Assembly: GCA_022539475.1 (NCBI GenBank)
Contig: VCMS01000022.1
Coordinates: forward strand, 248,001 to 312,000
Reading direction: 5' to 3'
Source of the DNA: Gracilaria domingensis
Lineage: Eukaryota > Rhodophyta > Florideophyceae > Gracilariales > Gracilariaceae
Length of the DNA: 64,000 nucleotides
Shown here one piece after another: positions 33,021 to 41,621 of this stretch (positions are counted from its first letter, which is position 1; each line of letters opens with the position of its first letter). The translations under genes were made by a program, and so were the position numbers. Below the pieces are notes generated by a model that had not been told where the DNA came from, did not search any database, and saw only the letters and a list, made by a program, of their open reading frames with translations.

Positions 33021-33153
33021 GAACCGTTCCCGGTGAGGAGCTTTCAACTATACCGCGATGCGGAAGACTCAGAATGGAGAGTTGACCCCTTCTGTGTGGG
33101 GATGAATGAAGGAAGAAGACCAATGAAGCGGTGAAGACTTAACTAGAGGAAGT

Positions 33154-33172
33154 GAGAAGAAAGAAAGAAGAG
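33154..33172 (+). other. Candidate polypurine tract
   Basis: Nineteen uninterrupted purines (GAGAAGAAAGAAAGAAGAG) follow the chromodomain ORF, as expected just before a 3' LTR. If real, the LTR would start near 33173 and would include the minus-strand ORF B. No matching 5' LTR is seen, so this is tentative. Confidence 0.35.
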
Positions 33173-33389
33173 CATACCGAAATGCCGGTTGTACCGATTT
33201 AAAACGGTTAGAGTAGAAGAAGCACCAAAGAAGTGAAGTACACTTGAACACAGTGTGAGTGAAGAAGTAATCGAAGATCGATCAAGTTCGTGGAGAACAG
33301 GCAAAAGGGTGAAGGGAAAGTTACCACTAGATGGTTTTACTGTTTCTATCTTATACTAAGGACCAAGTCCTCCAGCCCTGCTGGTCATC

Positions 33390-34979
33390 TTACACCCCCG
33401 ATGAGGGACCGGCACCGCCGCTACCGGAGGGACCCTGCGAAGGGTGCGGAACGGCGTAAGCCAGTATCTCTGCCATAGTGGTGAGATGATCGGGCACGAT
33501 AATTCCAGCGTTCTGGAGACTGGCGCGCAACATCGCGATGTTCGCCGGAGAGTCTCTGGGAGCGACCGGAGCTGTCGGGGCCGGAAGGACCGAAGGAACG
33601 GTAGCCGCTACAGGGGCCGGACTCACCACCGGAACACTCGCTTGAGTCGGAACATTCCAACCCACAGGAGCCTGGGGTACCCCGCCGCTGGCGTGCAACA
33701 CCTGATTCGCCGCCGGTAGGTCGTTCACCAACTCCTGGTCCATCTCGACGAGTGCTCCCGCCGCCTCTCCACCGGTATCCATGTTCGGATCATCCAGATC
33801 TACTGGGGCGACCCAGTTGTCACTGAACATGAACCCAACGGGGTGACTGTCTGGAATCGACCGTGGCTGGTTCGCTGCCCACTCGGCATATGCGCTAGTC
33901 GTCATCGTACCCTCCCATGGGTCGTAATACACGAAATCTCCTGCGGTGGGATGTCTCCTACCGGGTGAGCGGTCGTAGTGACGACGAGGACCTTTCCCAC
34001 GCTGCGAACGGGGCACCGTTTCCCAATCGACTCCATCGATAACATCCAAGAGGTAATGGATCTCATCCACGTTCTCTTCGGACCCCAAGGGAGTGTGCAA
34101 ATCCAGCGAGCGGATAATGCTGCGAAGCATCGGCGGAATATACCAAACACGGTAGTTGTCGTAAGCCTCCCAGAGGAGAAACGCTGCTACGCGTGCCGCC
34201 CACTCGCCGGCTACCAGACCCCACCATCCTGAACGCGGATCGCTGATCAATCGGGAGCCGATGTAACTCAAGCACGGAGGCAGTTCTGCAAAACACCCTT
34301 TGGGTACCTCCACATCACGCCACCAATCTGGTAGAGGAGGGAACCGTCCAACAAAGGCCTGCGGTCTGTACCTCTCGGTCTCGATATTCGGGTACGGAAT
34401 CAGATACCCATGACGGGAACGAGCTTTCCGCTCAAACCGAATGCGGTTGACGAACCCACCCTGGGAAGCGTTCTTGCGAAGATAACGGAACTCCGCTCGG
34501 AGTATGGGCCGATTCCAGCACAACATCAACCTCGATGTGGACGGGCCATCGCCAGCGTACCGCGCATGGTCGAACGTCGCCAAGTTGTCTCCATATCGGA
34601 CTTCACCGAAAGTACGGTAGAACGGAGTATCGAACCCATACGACGGTGGAACCAGGTGCTCGAGGTGCACTCGACTGAGTCTCTTGTACGCCAACTTCGC
34701 GTGTTCCGCGCGCGCGGTGTTCAGGTTCTCACCCTCGCGGGTATCGTACCGGAGGAGCATCGGGTCGATCGCTATACGAACTTTCCATTCTGGGGATTGC
34801 ACTACCGCTAACGGCAGACCGCCCGGTAGGAAGCCGTTTTCGGCATACAACTCCAGGAGAGTGTCATCGTTAACAGCTACCGGATGAAACCACGGTGCAC
34901 GGCTGAACGCAAACCCATCACGGAGTGGATCGCGTACTGCGAGAGATTCCCTCGATATCCAACCAGCTTGGTTCGCCAT
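33390..34979 (-). CDS. Long minus-strand ORF B next to gypsy element, unknown function
   Basis: 529 residues from the ATG at 34977-34979. No known domain. Residues about 20-260 are globular and rich in Arg, Tyr and Trp (PDWWRDVEVPKGCFAELPPC). A region resembling ORF A follows (LSYIGSRLIS, then GEWAARVAAFLLW), then a Pro/Val/Ala linker and a C-terminal helix ending in Gly/Ser. The same frame is open upstream of an in-frame TGA (34998-35000), from an ATG at 35279, coding 93 Pro/Ser/Gln-rich residues that resemble the disordered N-terminus of ORF A. The original protein may thus have been longer and now be interrupted. It lies opposite to gag-pol. Confidence 0.55.
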   Translation of the reverse strand: MANQAGWISRESLAVRDPLRDGFAFSRAPWFHPVAVNDDTLLELYAENGFLPGGLPLAVVQSPEWKVRIAIDPMLLRYDTREGENLNTARAEHAKLAYKRLSRVHLEHLVPPSYGFDTPFYRTFGEVRYGDNLATFDHARYAGDGPSTSRLMLCWNRPILRAEFRYLRKNASQGGFVNRIRFERKARSRHGYLIPYPNIETERYRPQAFVGRFPPLPDWWRDVEVPKGCFAELPPCLSYIGSRLISDPRSGWWGLVAGEWAARVAAFLLWEAYDNYRVWYIPPMLRSIIRSLDLHTPLGSEENVDEIHYLLDVIDGVDWETVPRSQRGKGPRRHYDRSPGRRHPTAGDFVYYDPWEGTMTTSAYAEWAANQPRSIPDSHPVGFMFSDNWVAPVDLDDPNMDTGGEAAGALVEMDQELVNDLPAANQVLHASGGVPQAPVGWNVPTQASVPVVSPAPVAATVPSVLPAPTAPVAPRDSPANIAMLRASLQNAGIIVPDHLTTMAEILAYAVPHPSQGPSGSGGAGPSSGV

Positions 34980-35439
34980 CAGCGGCACCGCCTGCGCTCA
35001 ATTCCATAACGGAACGTTCACCGGGACCATCGGTTGAGACTGAGGCAGTGGAGCCGTCGCAGAACCCGGCTGAGGGTAGTTCGACGCGCTCGCCTGACCC
35101 GTCGGGTGATGAGGAAACTGATTCGGGTTCATCGGAATGACAGATGATGTACTGTGATCGAGTTCGGATACTTGAATACTCTGTTCGCTTGAGTGTGTAT
35201 CGCGCTTGCGAGGTATAGAAACCGAGGAGTTGGTACCGCTCATGATTGTGACGTATTTACGTACTTGCGTTTCGCACAAAACTTCAGCCTCGAAGTCGTT
35301 CTCGGCTCTAAGGAGGGAGAGATGTAGAGCAACGCATTTTGCGTGGTTATCAGGATGATGCGCTTCATATACTCAGGGGAGTGATACGAGGATGCACTCG
35401 AAGAGTTATGAGTTGGACCCAATTTTGGCGGTTACTTTT

Positions 35440-36420
35440 GGAATGGCTTTCCCACAGTTACCTGTAATCAGGGTTGCCATTGCTGGCCAATACCGCTAGG
35501 TGGACGCGTGTACTACACCACCATGTGTGTGCATATTACGGGACAATAGGTAGTGCACCTGAGGTGCCTGACACTGGGCTAGCCACGTGTACGGACCCCT
35601 GCGGGTGTGCACCACGTGTACATAGTTAGTTTAGACCTACTTAGGTGAGCTCGACCTCGTCGTCGCGAGCACCTTTGTAAAGTCAACCCGAGCACTTCTA
35701 AGTGAACTCTTTGTCGAGTAGCGCTCTCCTGAGTGGACTCTACACGAGTGAGGCTCTGGCGCCAACCGCCTACGTGGGTTATCACTCTCGCGAGTATAGC
35801 CACGTCTGGTTACGGTGGTCCTACCCTCTCGGTACCTTTGAGGAACATCTGTCGTTGATGTCGGGACCTGAGGGTCGTACCGAGGAGGTATAGGACTAGA
35901 TTACGAAGTGATCCGACTCTGTATAGAGTTTTGCCGTGTTTACGGAAACCCGTGCATTACCGTTGGAGGATCTCGCCCCGCTCCGGGCACAGTGCCGAGG
36001 AGGCCCTACCCGTCGCGTGTGGGTGTTGTTTGGTTGTTGTTTTCTGTTGCTTTCCCTCTCGGGACTACACCTGTCGTTGGTCGTGTTTCATCGTTGCCGA
36101 TACCACCCCATCTCTGGAGTTTCTCATCGTTTCCTCACCACGTGGCCTATCACCTCTGTAGGTATAGCCAGTTGCCACTTCGGCCTTACAACCGAGTTAC
36201 GGTGGTACAGAGGGCTCTGTCACTGGTCTGCCATCTCTCACGAGAGCGGACCTTCGGACAGTCTGGTGGGTTTCACTCTTCCGAGTTTGCCCCACAGAGA
36301 GAGCGGTGACAATTTGATGACGTAGAGGAATTGACATCCTCTGTGCCAAGTATCTAGGGATAACTGTCTCGCGGTTGAAGCAAGTTGGGGTCGCTAAGAG
36401 AGCGACCTTAAGATCGTGGG
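35440..36420. other. LTR/leader-like region after ORF B
   Basis: No gene. It has CACGTG-rich GC repeats, a TATA-like CTGTATAGAG near 35918, and a pyrimidine-rich leader similar in style to 5700-6400. A small hairpin, GGTCGCT-AAGAG-AGCGACC, sits at 36389-36407. It is probably the 3' LTR, or the LTR plus leader of a further copy. The ends are not defined. Confidence 0.4.
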
Positions 36421-36570
36421 GGTATTGGAAAAAAAACTTTTTTTGTCATACAGTCCCCGAAATCAGTATAGATCCAAAAATCTTTAGCTTTAGCCAAGCA
36501 AGGCCAACGAAAGTAATCAACACTATAGCGTCTGGATAGCATGCAATACTCTTAGAGAACCGTATAATGC

Positions 36571-37899
36571 AATAAAGCCACAAAACAAAACAGAAACACA
36601 CCTCTTTACTGCAAAATAAACAACATTAAATTACAATAAAGCCATGAACCTTTATATAGGCCACACCGTAGAACACACCCTTACTCCAATCTTAGTACTT
36701 TGTCGCCGCTCCTTTTCCTTCAATGATCGAGAGCAAACGCCGTGGCATTGAATGATATAGCGTTTGAAGATAATTCTCCTCGATTTCTTTCCAACATTTC
36801 AACACCTTTTTTGCTAGATCCGTTTCGTCATCAAATTGCGTGCCATCCGCATACACCTTTCTGGCCAGCGTACCCCACACATTTTCAATGGGGTTAAAGT
36901 CGGGAAACTTGGCTGGCCAGTCCAAAACATCAATTGACTTGTCAGAAAGCCATTTCTTTGTGTATATTGAGCGATGAATATATGCACCGTCGTGCATCAG
37001 CGTCCATCTTTCCTCACAAAAATCAGCAGCAAACTCTAGTAAACTACGTTCCAATGTTTCGCAGCACTTCTTCGAATCCTGGATGCCCACGACATGATCT
37101 AAGTCGGTACAAGGGTAGTAAGAAATGACTCCCCAGACCAATAAAGAATCACCCCTCTGCTGACGTTTAGAGAAAAGTTCGGGGGTGGTGCGCGGACCAT
37201 GCCAATACGAGGCGAGCCTGTCAGGGCCGTCCAAATTAAACCTTTTCTCTTCAGAGAAGATTATTCGTTTCCATTTAACAGCCCAAAAGTCCAGTTTCGC
37301 CTTCGCCCAGGTTACTTTATTTTGCTTATGCATCTTGGTCATATACGGTCCACGCGGCATACGCTAATAGCGCAAGTAGAGGGTTCCGCACAATATCTGT
37401 TGAACCCGGTGGACAGAGACTGGTACCTGATACTGCTTCTGTCTGACGGCCGCACTGGAACGCGACGCTGACGCCGGCGTTACAATGGCTCGAACGGTGG
37501 TTTTGGAGATTTTGACATGGAGGGGTCTCAAATGGAGGCTGCTAATGAGGGTTAGGTTTGCTGAGAAACGTTTGGATGCATTCCCGGCTTCGACCAAGTT
37601 CAATGTGTCATTGAGACATGCCATGACTGTGGTGGGCAAGAATGAGGCCTTTCTCGTTGTTCTTCAAAAGACGACCTCGAGGAATTTATGCGGTTGTCGT
37701 GGCTCAAAGTTTGCGCGTTAGCCAAGCTTGTTCCGTAATATATCTGTGTAAGATTTGAATTATGGCGCGCTTTTTGCTGCCGAGTTATGTATAAAAAGAT
37801 TTGTTGTACTTTATAAAAATTTATGGCTTTATAGAATTTTCGATATGTGTTTTATCACTTAACGGACAAAAGCTGGCTTTATTTTGTGGCTTTGATGCC
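36571..37899 (-). mobile_element. Tc1/mariner-like transposon, inactive
   Basis: About 1.33 kb with imperfect inverted ends. AATAAAGCCACAAAA at 36571-36585 faces CAAAGCCACAAAATAAAG (reverse complement of 37877-37894). A second, inner pair ATAAAGCCAT lies at 36636-36645 and in inverse at 37822-37833, giving two repeats per end. The transposase gene on minus has an in-frame stop. Flanking TA duplications are not certain. Confidence 0.7.
36692..37639 (-). pseudogene. Tc1/mariner transposase, one in-frame stop
   Basis: Two segments in one frame, 37639-37367 and 37363-36692, are separated by a TAG at 37364-37366. The first segment ends in a helix-turn-helix-like VPVSVHRVQQIL. The second has the catalytic core: IIFSEEKRFNLDGPD (first Asp), LMHDGAYIH (second Asp), and WPAKFPDFNPIENVWG (third acidic residue). 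The ORF would be about 315 residues, typical of the family. The N-terminus is weakly supported: the track of similarity begins only near the helix-turn-helix. Confidence 0.8.
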
Positions 37900-38125
37900 T
37901 TTTGGCTCATAATCGAAGGTTCCACCGAACTGCGCTGCCCAAGAGGACGTCTGCTGCGCGGTTTTGGCGTGATGCGCTTTTCTGTTTGTGGATCTATAGG
38001 CGTTTCGGGGTCTGTATGAAATGGGAAATGGACAGGATACGGTGGTTTTCGGACAAAAAACTAGGTGGTTTCGTTGGTGTAGAACGGGCCTCAGGTTCCG
38101 ATGTGCGGACGTGGGTATCCTTCCC

Positions 38126-38504
38126 GTACAAGGGTATCCCTGTAGTACGTTTGACTACGTACCCTTGTACAGTATCATACTGTGATGCTACCGCTACGAA
38201 CGAACGAACGCAATTTATTTGCGAAAGAGGGATCAACGAAATTTCACGAAATTAGACGACAGGATGCGGTGTTGAGGAAGTTACGTAAAAATCTGTGGTT
38301 TTCCAGAAGCATGCCTTGCTGTATCCCCACAAACGGTCCACATCATGTCGCAGCACGCTTGTACGCCGTACAATGTCGGAACACACTGTGTTACACAGAC
38401 TACACATGTACATGGGTACAAGTTGTACCCAATGGGTACTACCCAGTAGTACTGGGCCAGTACTACCCAGTGGGTATACATGGGTAGGAACGCTACCCAT
38501 GTAT
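38126..38504. repeat. Cluster of perfect hairpins rich in GGGTAC/CCCATGTA
   Basis: GTACAAGGGTA (38126-38136) faces 38160-38170. CAGTAT-C-ATACTG follows at 38170-38182. GGGTACAA-G-TTGTACCC is at 38414-38430. GTAGTACTGG-G-CCAGTACTAC is at 38447-38467. ATACATGGGTAG (38476-38487) faces 38493-38504. All are perfect. The region 37900-38762 has no other supported content. Confidence 0.8.
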
Positions 38505-38762
38505 CATCCAACCTGCATACCGTTGTACACAGAAGCCCTTTGTGCAACGGTTGTTTCCCAGTCTCCGGACTCGTCGAGGTCATAATCTGGGAAACGTTGA
38601 GACCTTTGTCGCGACGCCCGACCGTGTTTGCCGGGACCTACCTAGCTATCCTCCTCTTTTGCTGCCACCGTCGGTGATGTACCACGGTCATTCTGAACCC
38701 TCGTCACAGTCCGGTTTCACACAAACTGCCTTTCAAGCCTAATCGCTGAGCAGTTTCCATTA

Positions 38763-39125
38763 ATGGAAGGTCGTAAAGTCATTTCTTCGGTTGAGGGCAA
38801 CAACCCACCCAAAAAGTTCTCTCAATCATTGAAACGCTCTTTTCTATCCACTCTGAGACGTGCGGGTCTCACTGAAACTACATTTTTCCCAACAGGACAA
38901 GGGCGACCCACGAGTACTTCAAGTTTGGAGAGCGCGGTTGAACCCGAGCAATCGAAAGTCAATAATGATGTACAAGAAGACCAAGAGCGAGACAGTTCAG
39001 AAAATGAGCAAGAAAACAAAGCCCTAACTCCGGGAGAGCTTCTGCTTCATGAATGGCGGCACTACGCAATGTTTGAGACAAGTATCTCAACCCGAGTCGC
39101 AGATTCGTTCTGGCTGCATGGATGA
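38763..39125 (+). CDS. Small hypothetical protein
   Basis: 120 residues from ATG 38763, followed 12 bp later by the convergent end of the TCAIM-like gene. The first 50 residues are basic and contain Phe/Arg (SLKRSFLSTLRRAGL), which could form a targeting helix. The middle is acidic and Glu/Ser-rich. No family recognised. The close convergent spacing is normal for a compact genome, but the ORF could also be chance. Confidence 0.35.
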   Translation: MEGRKVISSVEGNNPPKKFSQSLKRSFLSTLRRAGLTETTFFPTGQGRPTSTSSLESAVEPEQSKVNNDVQEDQERDSSENEQENKALTPGELLLHEWRHYAMFETSISTRVADSFWLHG

Positions 39126-39137
39126 ATTGGAACTGTT

Positions 39138-40736
39138 TCAGATCGGTAGCCACTGGCGGTAATCGAATGGAATTTCTATCTCCCCAGTATCGGTCAACAT
39201 TCGAGCTCGTGTGCCGATTACTAATGGAGTGCCGTCAAGGACCCCTCGCAATTTGCTCGCATCAGCTCTAAGCTCTGTAAGAGCCGTATGCCATTCGCGA
39301 TCAGAAACTTCTTGAAGTCTTCTGAGACTTGGGATGCCCAACGAACGTCGGACGTTAGACAACCTCTTCTCTTCTTTTTCGGCGTGCAACTTTTTCATTT
39401 CGTATTCTCGACTTACATACTGGCCGTGCGCTCGCAAAGTTGCCGCAATCTTGCGCTGGTCATCATTAATGCCTATTCGGAGAACACCTTGTTCTAGATC
39501 TATTTGGAAACCGTGACCGTCGGTGAACATAAGTGCAAGGGAACGAGCTTCATGGACAAACATTGGAACAGTTTCCTTCTCAATCGACTTAATAAACGAC
39601 TGCAATAGATTACGGTATGCTTCCAGGGACTCAGTTCCGGAAAGAAGGGCTTCCAAATTGTTGCCTTTTGTCTGTCTCACATCACTTCCCGATTCCCAGT
39701 CAGCACCGTCTACCAAGTGAATGTTATGCATTACAAGACGGACTCCAAGTGCTCCAGCCAAAGCAGCCTCCAACCCATGCAATTCTGTAACCAGACGTTG
39801 GCTGGCTCTGGCTGCTGTGCGTATTTCCTCCGATCTGAGGGTCTCTATCCATGTGTCCTCCGAAGCACATGCACCCAAGCTGACAAAGGGAAAAGACCCG
39901 TTTGTATTGACTTCTACGTGAAATCCTCCATCAAGTTCGATCACCACGGTGCGTAAATCCACTTCCTGCAACTTTCTTACGGTGCGATTAAGTCGCCTGA
40001 ACAATCTTTCCAGTTTAACCGGTAATCCGGTGCCCAGAACGATTGTAAACCCTCTTGACCTTTGTAATGCTAGACGTGTCACCAAAACTTCTTCATCGAC
40101 GGCTCTTTGAGCTGCAGTAGCTGCTTCTTGGCCTCTTGTTTGAATAGATTCCATTTCCACTTGTCGAGCGTACTTCACAAGTTCCCTCAGTGACATGAAT
40201 TCCACACCATCCCTGTCGATCCCTGTCACTGGAAGAACACTCTTCGGCGGAGGTTCTAACCCCAATTCATCGAAAAGAGATGCCAGTGCGTGTCCTAGTC
40301 TTGATTCGTGTAGACTTATGACCGCTTTGGTCAATTCGTTTGTGCCACAATCATGTCTGCTCTTCACTTGATGTGCATAAAATATCAGCTCCTTTGATGA
40401 TTTCGGTGCCTCTGGAGGCGTATTGGCACGCGCTTGGAATCTGTCGAAGTGTCGGTCAATAGCCGATTGCAGGACTTGAAACGAATGTTCATTCACCTTT
40501 CTTTCTTGCGGGAATCTACCCAGTCGATCAGGATGAATATGTTTATACAGCCGCAGAATATGCTTTTTGAGCTCTCGGAGCCTCGCTTCCGGATTGAAGA
40601 CAGTCGAAAATCGACGCCACATTGCCAAACACCGAGTCCAAAACAAGTCGAAAGAATAGCATTCGTCTCTGTGTAACACGTTCGGCAGGTACGGCGATAC
40701 TGCACCTTTCGTATCTAAGACGTTGGTGTCGTCCAC
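39138..40736 (-). CDS. TCAIM-like mitochondrial protein (DUF4460/DUF4461)
   Basis: About 532 residues. Near the N-terminus, RLYKHIHPDRLGRFPQERK followed by VNEHSF matches the DUF4460 block of human TCAIM (HPDxxGxxPxERxxNExS), a J-like helix pair. The long remainder fits DUF4461, including WIETLRSEE and the closing IPFDYRQW. TCAIM is a mitochondrial matrix protein of poorly known function. The start is unsure: no ATG opens this frame (it enters through GTG at 40736 after a TGA), and the first in-frame ATG is residue 39. A neighbouring frame begins with MFATLRQLTTSSGRHQR at about 40772, a good mitochondrial presequence, so an intron or a base error near 40700 may join them. Confidence 0.75.
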   Translation of the reverse strand: MDDTNVLDTKGAVSPYLPNVLHRDECYSFDLFWTRCLAMWRRFSTVFNPEARLRELKKHILRLYKHIHPDRLGRFPQERKVNEHSFQVLQSAIDRHFDRFQARANTPPEAPKSSKELIFYAHQVKSRHDCGTNELTKAVISLHESRLGHALASLFDELGLEPPPKSVLPVTGIDRDGVEFMSLRELVKYARQVEMESIQTRGQEAATAAQRAVDEEVLVTRLALQRSRGFTIVLGTGLPVKLERLFRRLNRTVRKLQEVDLRTVVIELDGGFHVEVNTNGSFPFVSLGACASEDTWIETLRSEEIRTAARASQRLVTELHGLEAALAGALGVRLVMHNIHLVDGADWESGSDVRQTKGNNLEALLSGTESLEAYRNLLQSFIKSIEKETVPMFVHEARSLALMFTDGHGFQIDLEQGVLRIGINDDQRKIAATLRAHGQYVSREYEMKKLHAEKEEKRLSNVRRSLGIPSLRRLQEVSDREWHTALTELRADASKLRGVLDGTPLVIGTRARMLTDTGEIEIPFDYRQWLPI

Positions 40737-41621
40737 TGCTCGTCGTCAACTGGCGCAGCGTGGCGAACATAAGCACAGGGATGCGTACGCCAGAGTTGAC
40801 CTCACAGCCCTTAGGGCTTCGGCATATGTGAAAATTACTGCTGCTCCTCAGGATGCTTTCCCATTCCACTGCAGAGAGGAAAGAGCCGATAATGATGATG
40901 ACGAACGCAATTATTGAAAGAGCCGAAGGTTCGGCAAACTTGAATCTTCCCAGCGGAACGGTTTCTCCCCAGCGGTACGGTTTCTCATCGGATGCAGTGT
41001 AACTAGAAGTTCATAAAAATCTTTTTCCAGATGCGACTCAAAATTGTCGTCCAGGCCCTGTCATTAGATCCAAAGAAGGCTACCGTCGTACCGGACAGGA
41101 TTGTGGGAGTACATATACGTGACACAGCTGGAGACTGCCCACCGTACACACCGGACATGTAGCCTAGTGGTTTTTGGGTGATCACAAGGATAGACACTGC
41201 ACAGGGCCGCTGCACTAATGCGCAGGATTAGAGAAGGATAACGTCATATCCACAGGGCATTTCTTGAAGTACTTCCGGAAAGCGTGAATTACTGAAGGTA
41301 GACAATATCAGGCTCAGCCGTGCTTTATGCTGCAAATGACCACCACTATAGGATAATGGAGGAGCGAGCCGAAGACTCAGCGATTTGAAAAGAAGGCAAA
41401 GTGACACATAGCGAGCAAACTCGAAGTTCCTAGCCAGGGGAATTGAGCAAACGAAGACAGTCACTACACACTCCCCGTTGCGAGAGCTCTCTGCTTTTTA
41501 ACACTACTAACTAGTTCTAATTTCCCCTGAGGGAGCTGCTCCTCTACTCAAGATCCGACTGTCATCTGGGAACAGAGGGTGGCAAATATTCTTTCAACAG
41601 TTGTGAATATCATCCCATGTG
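40737..41621. other. Intergenic
   Basis: The interval runs from the 5' side of the TCAIM-like gene to the 3' end of the channel gene. The part nearest 40740-40870 may hold the true TCAIM start. Nothing else is supported. Confidence 0.4.

Larger units (their letters stand above)
26961..33172 (+). mobile_element. Ty3/gypsy retrotransposon 2 (chromovirus-like), decayed
   Basis: Order on plus: 3' third of gag, -1 frameshift site, pol with protease, reverse transcriptase, RNase H and integrase, a separate chromodomain ORF, and a polypurine run at 33154-33172. The PR-RT-RH-INT order plus a chromodomain places it among gypsy/chromovirus elements. Gag lacks its N-terminal two thirds, and pol has one internal stop, so this copy is not autonomous as it stands. 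Confidence 0.85.
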
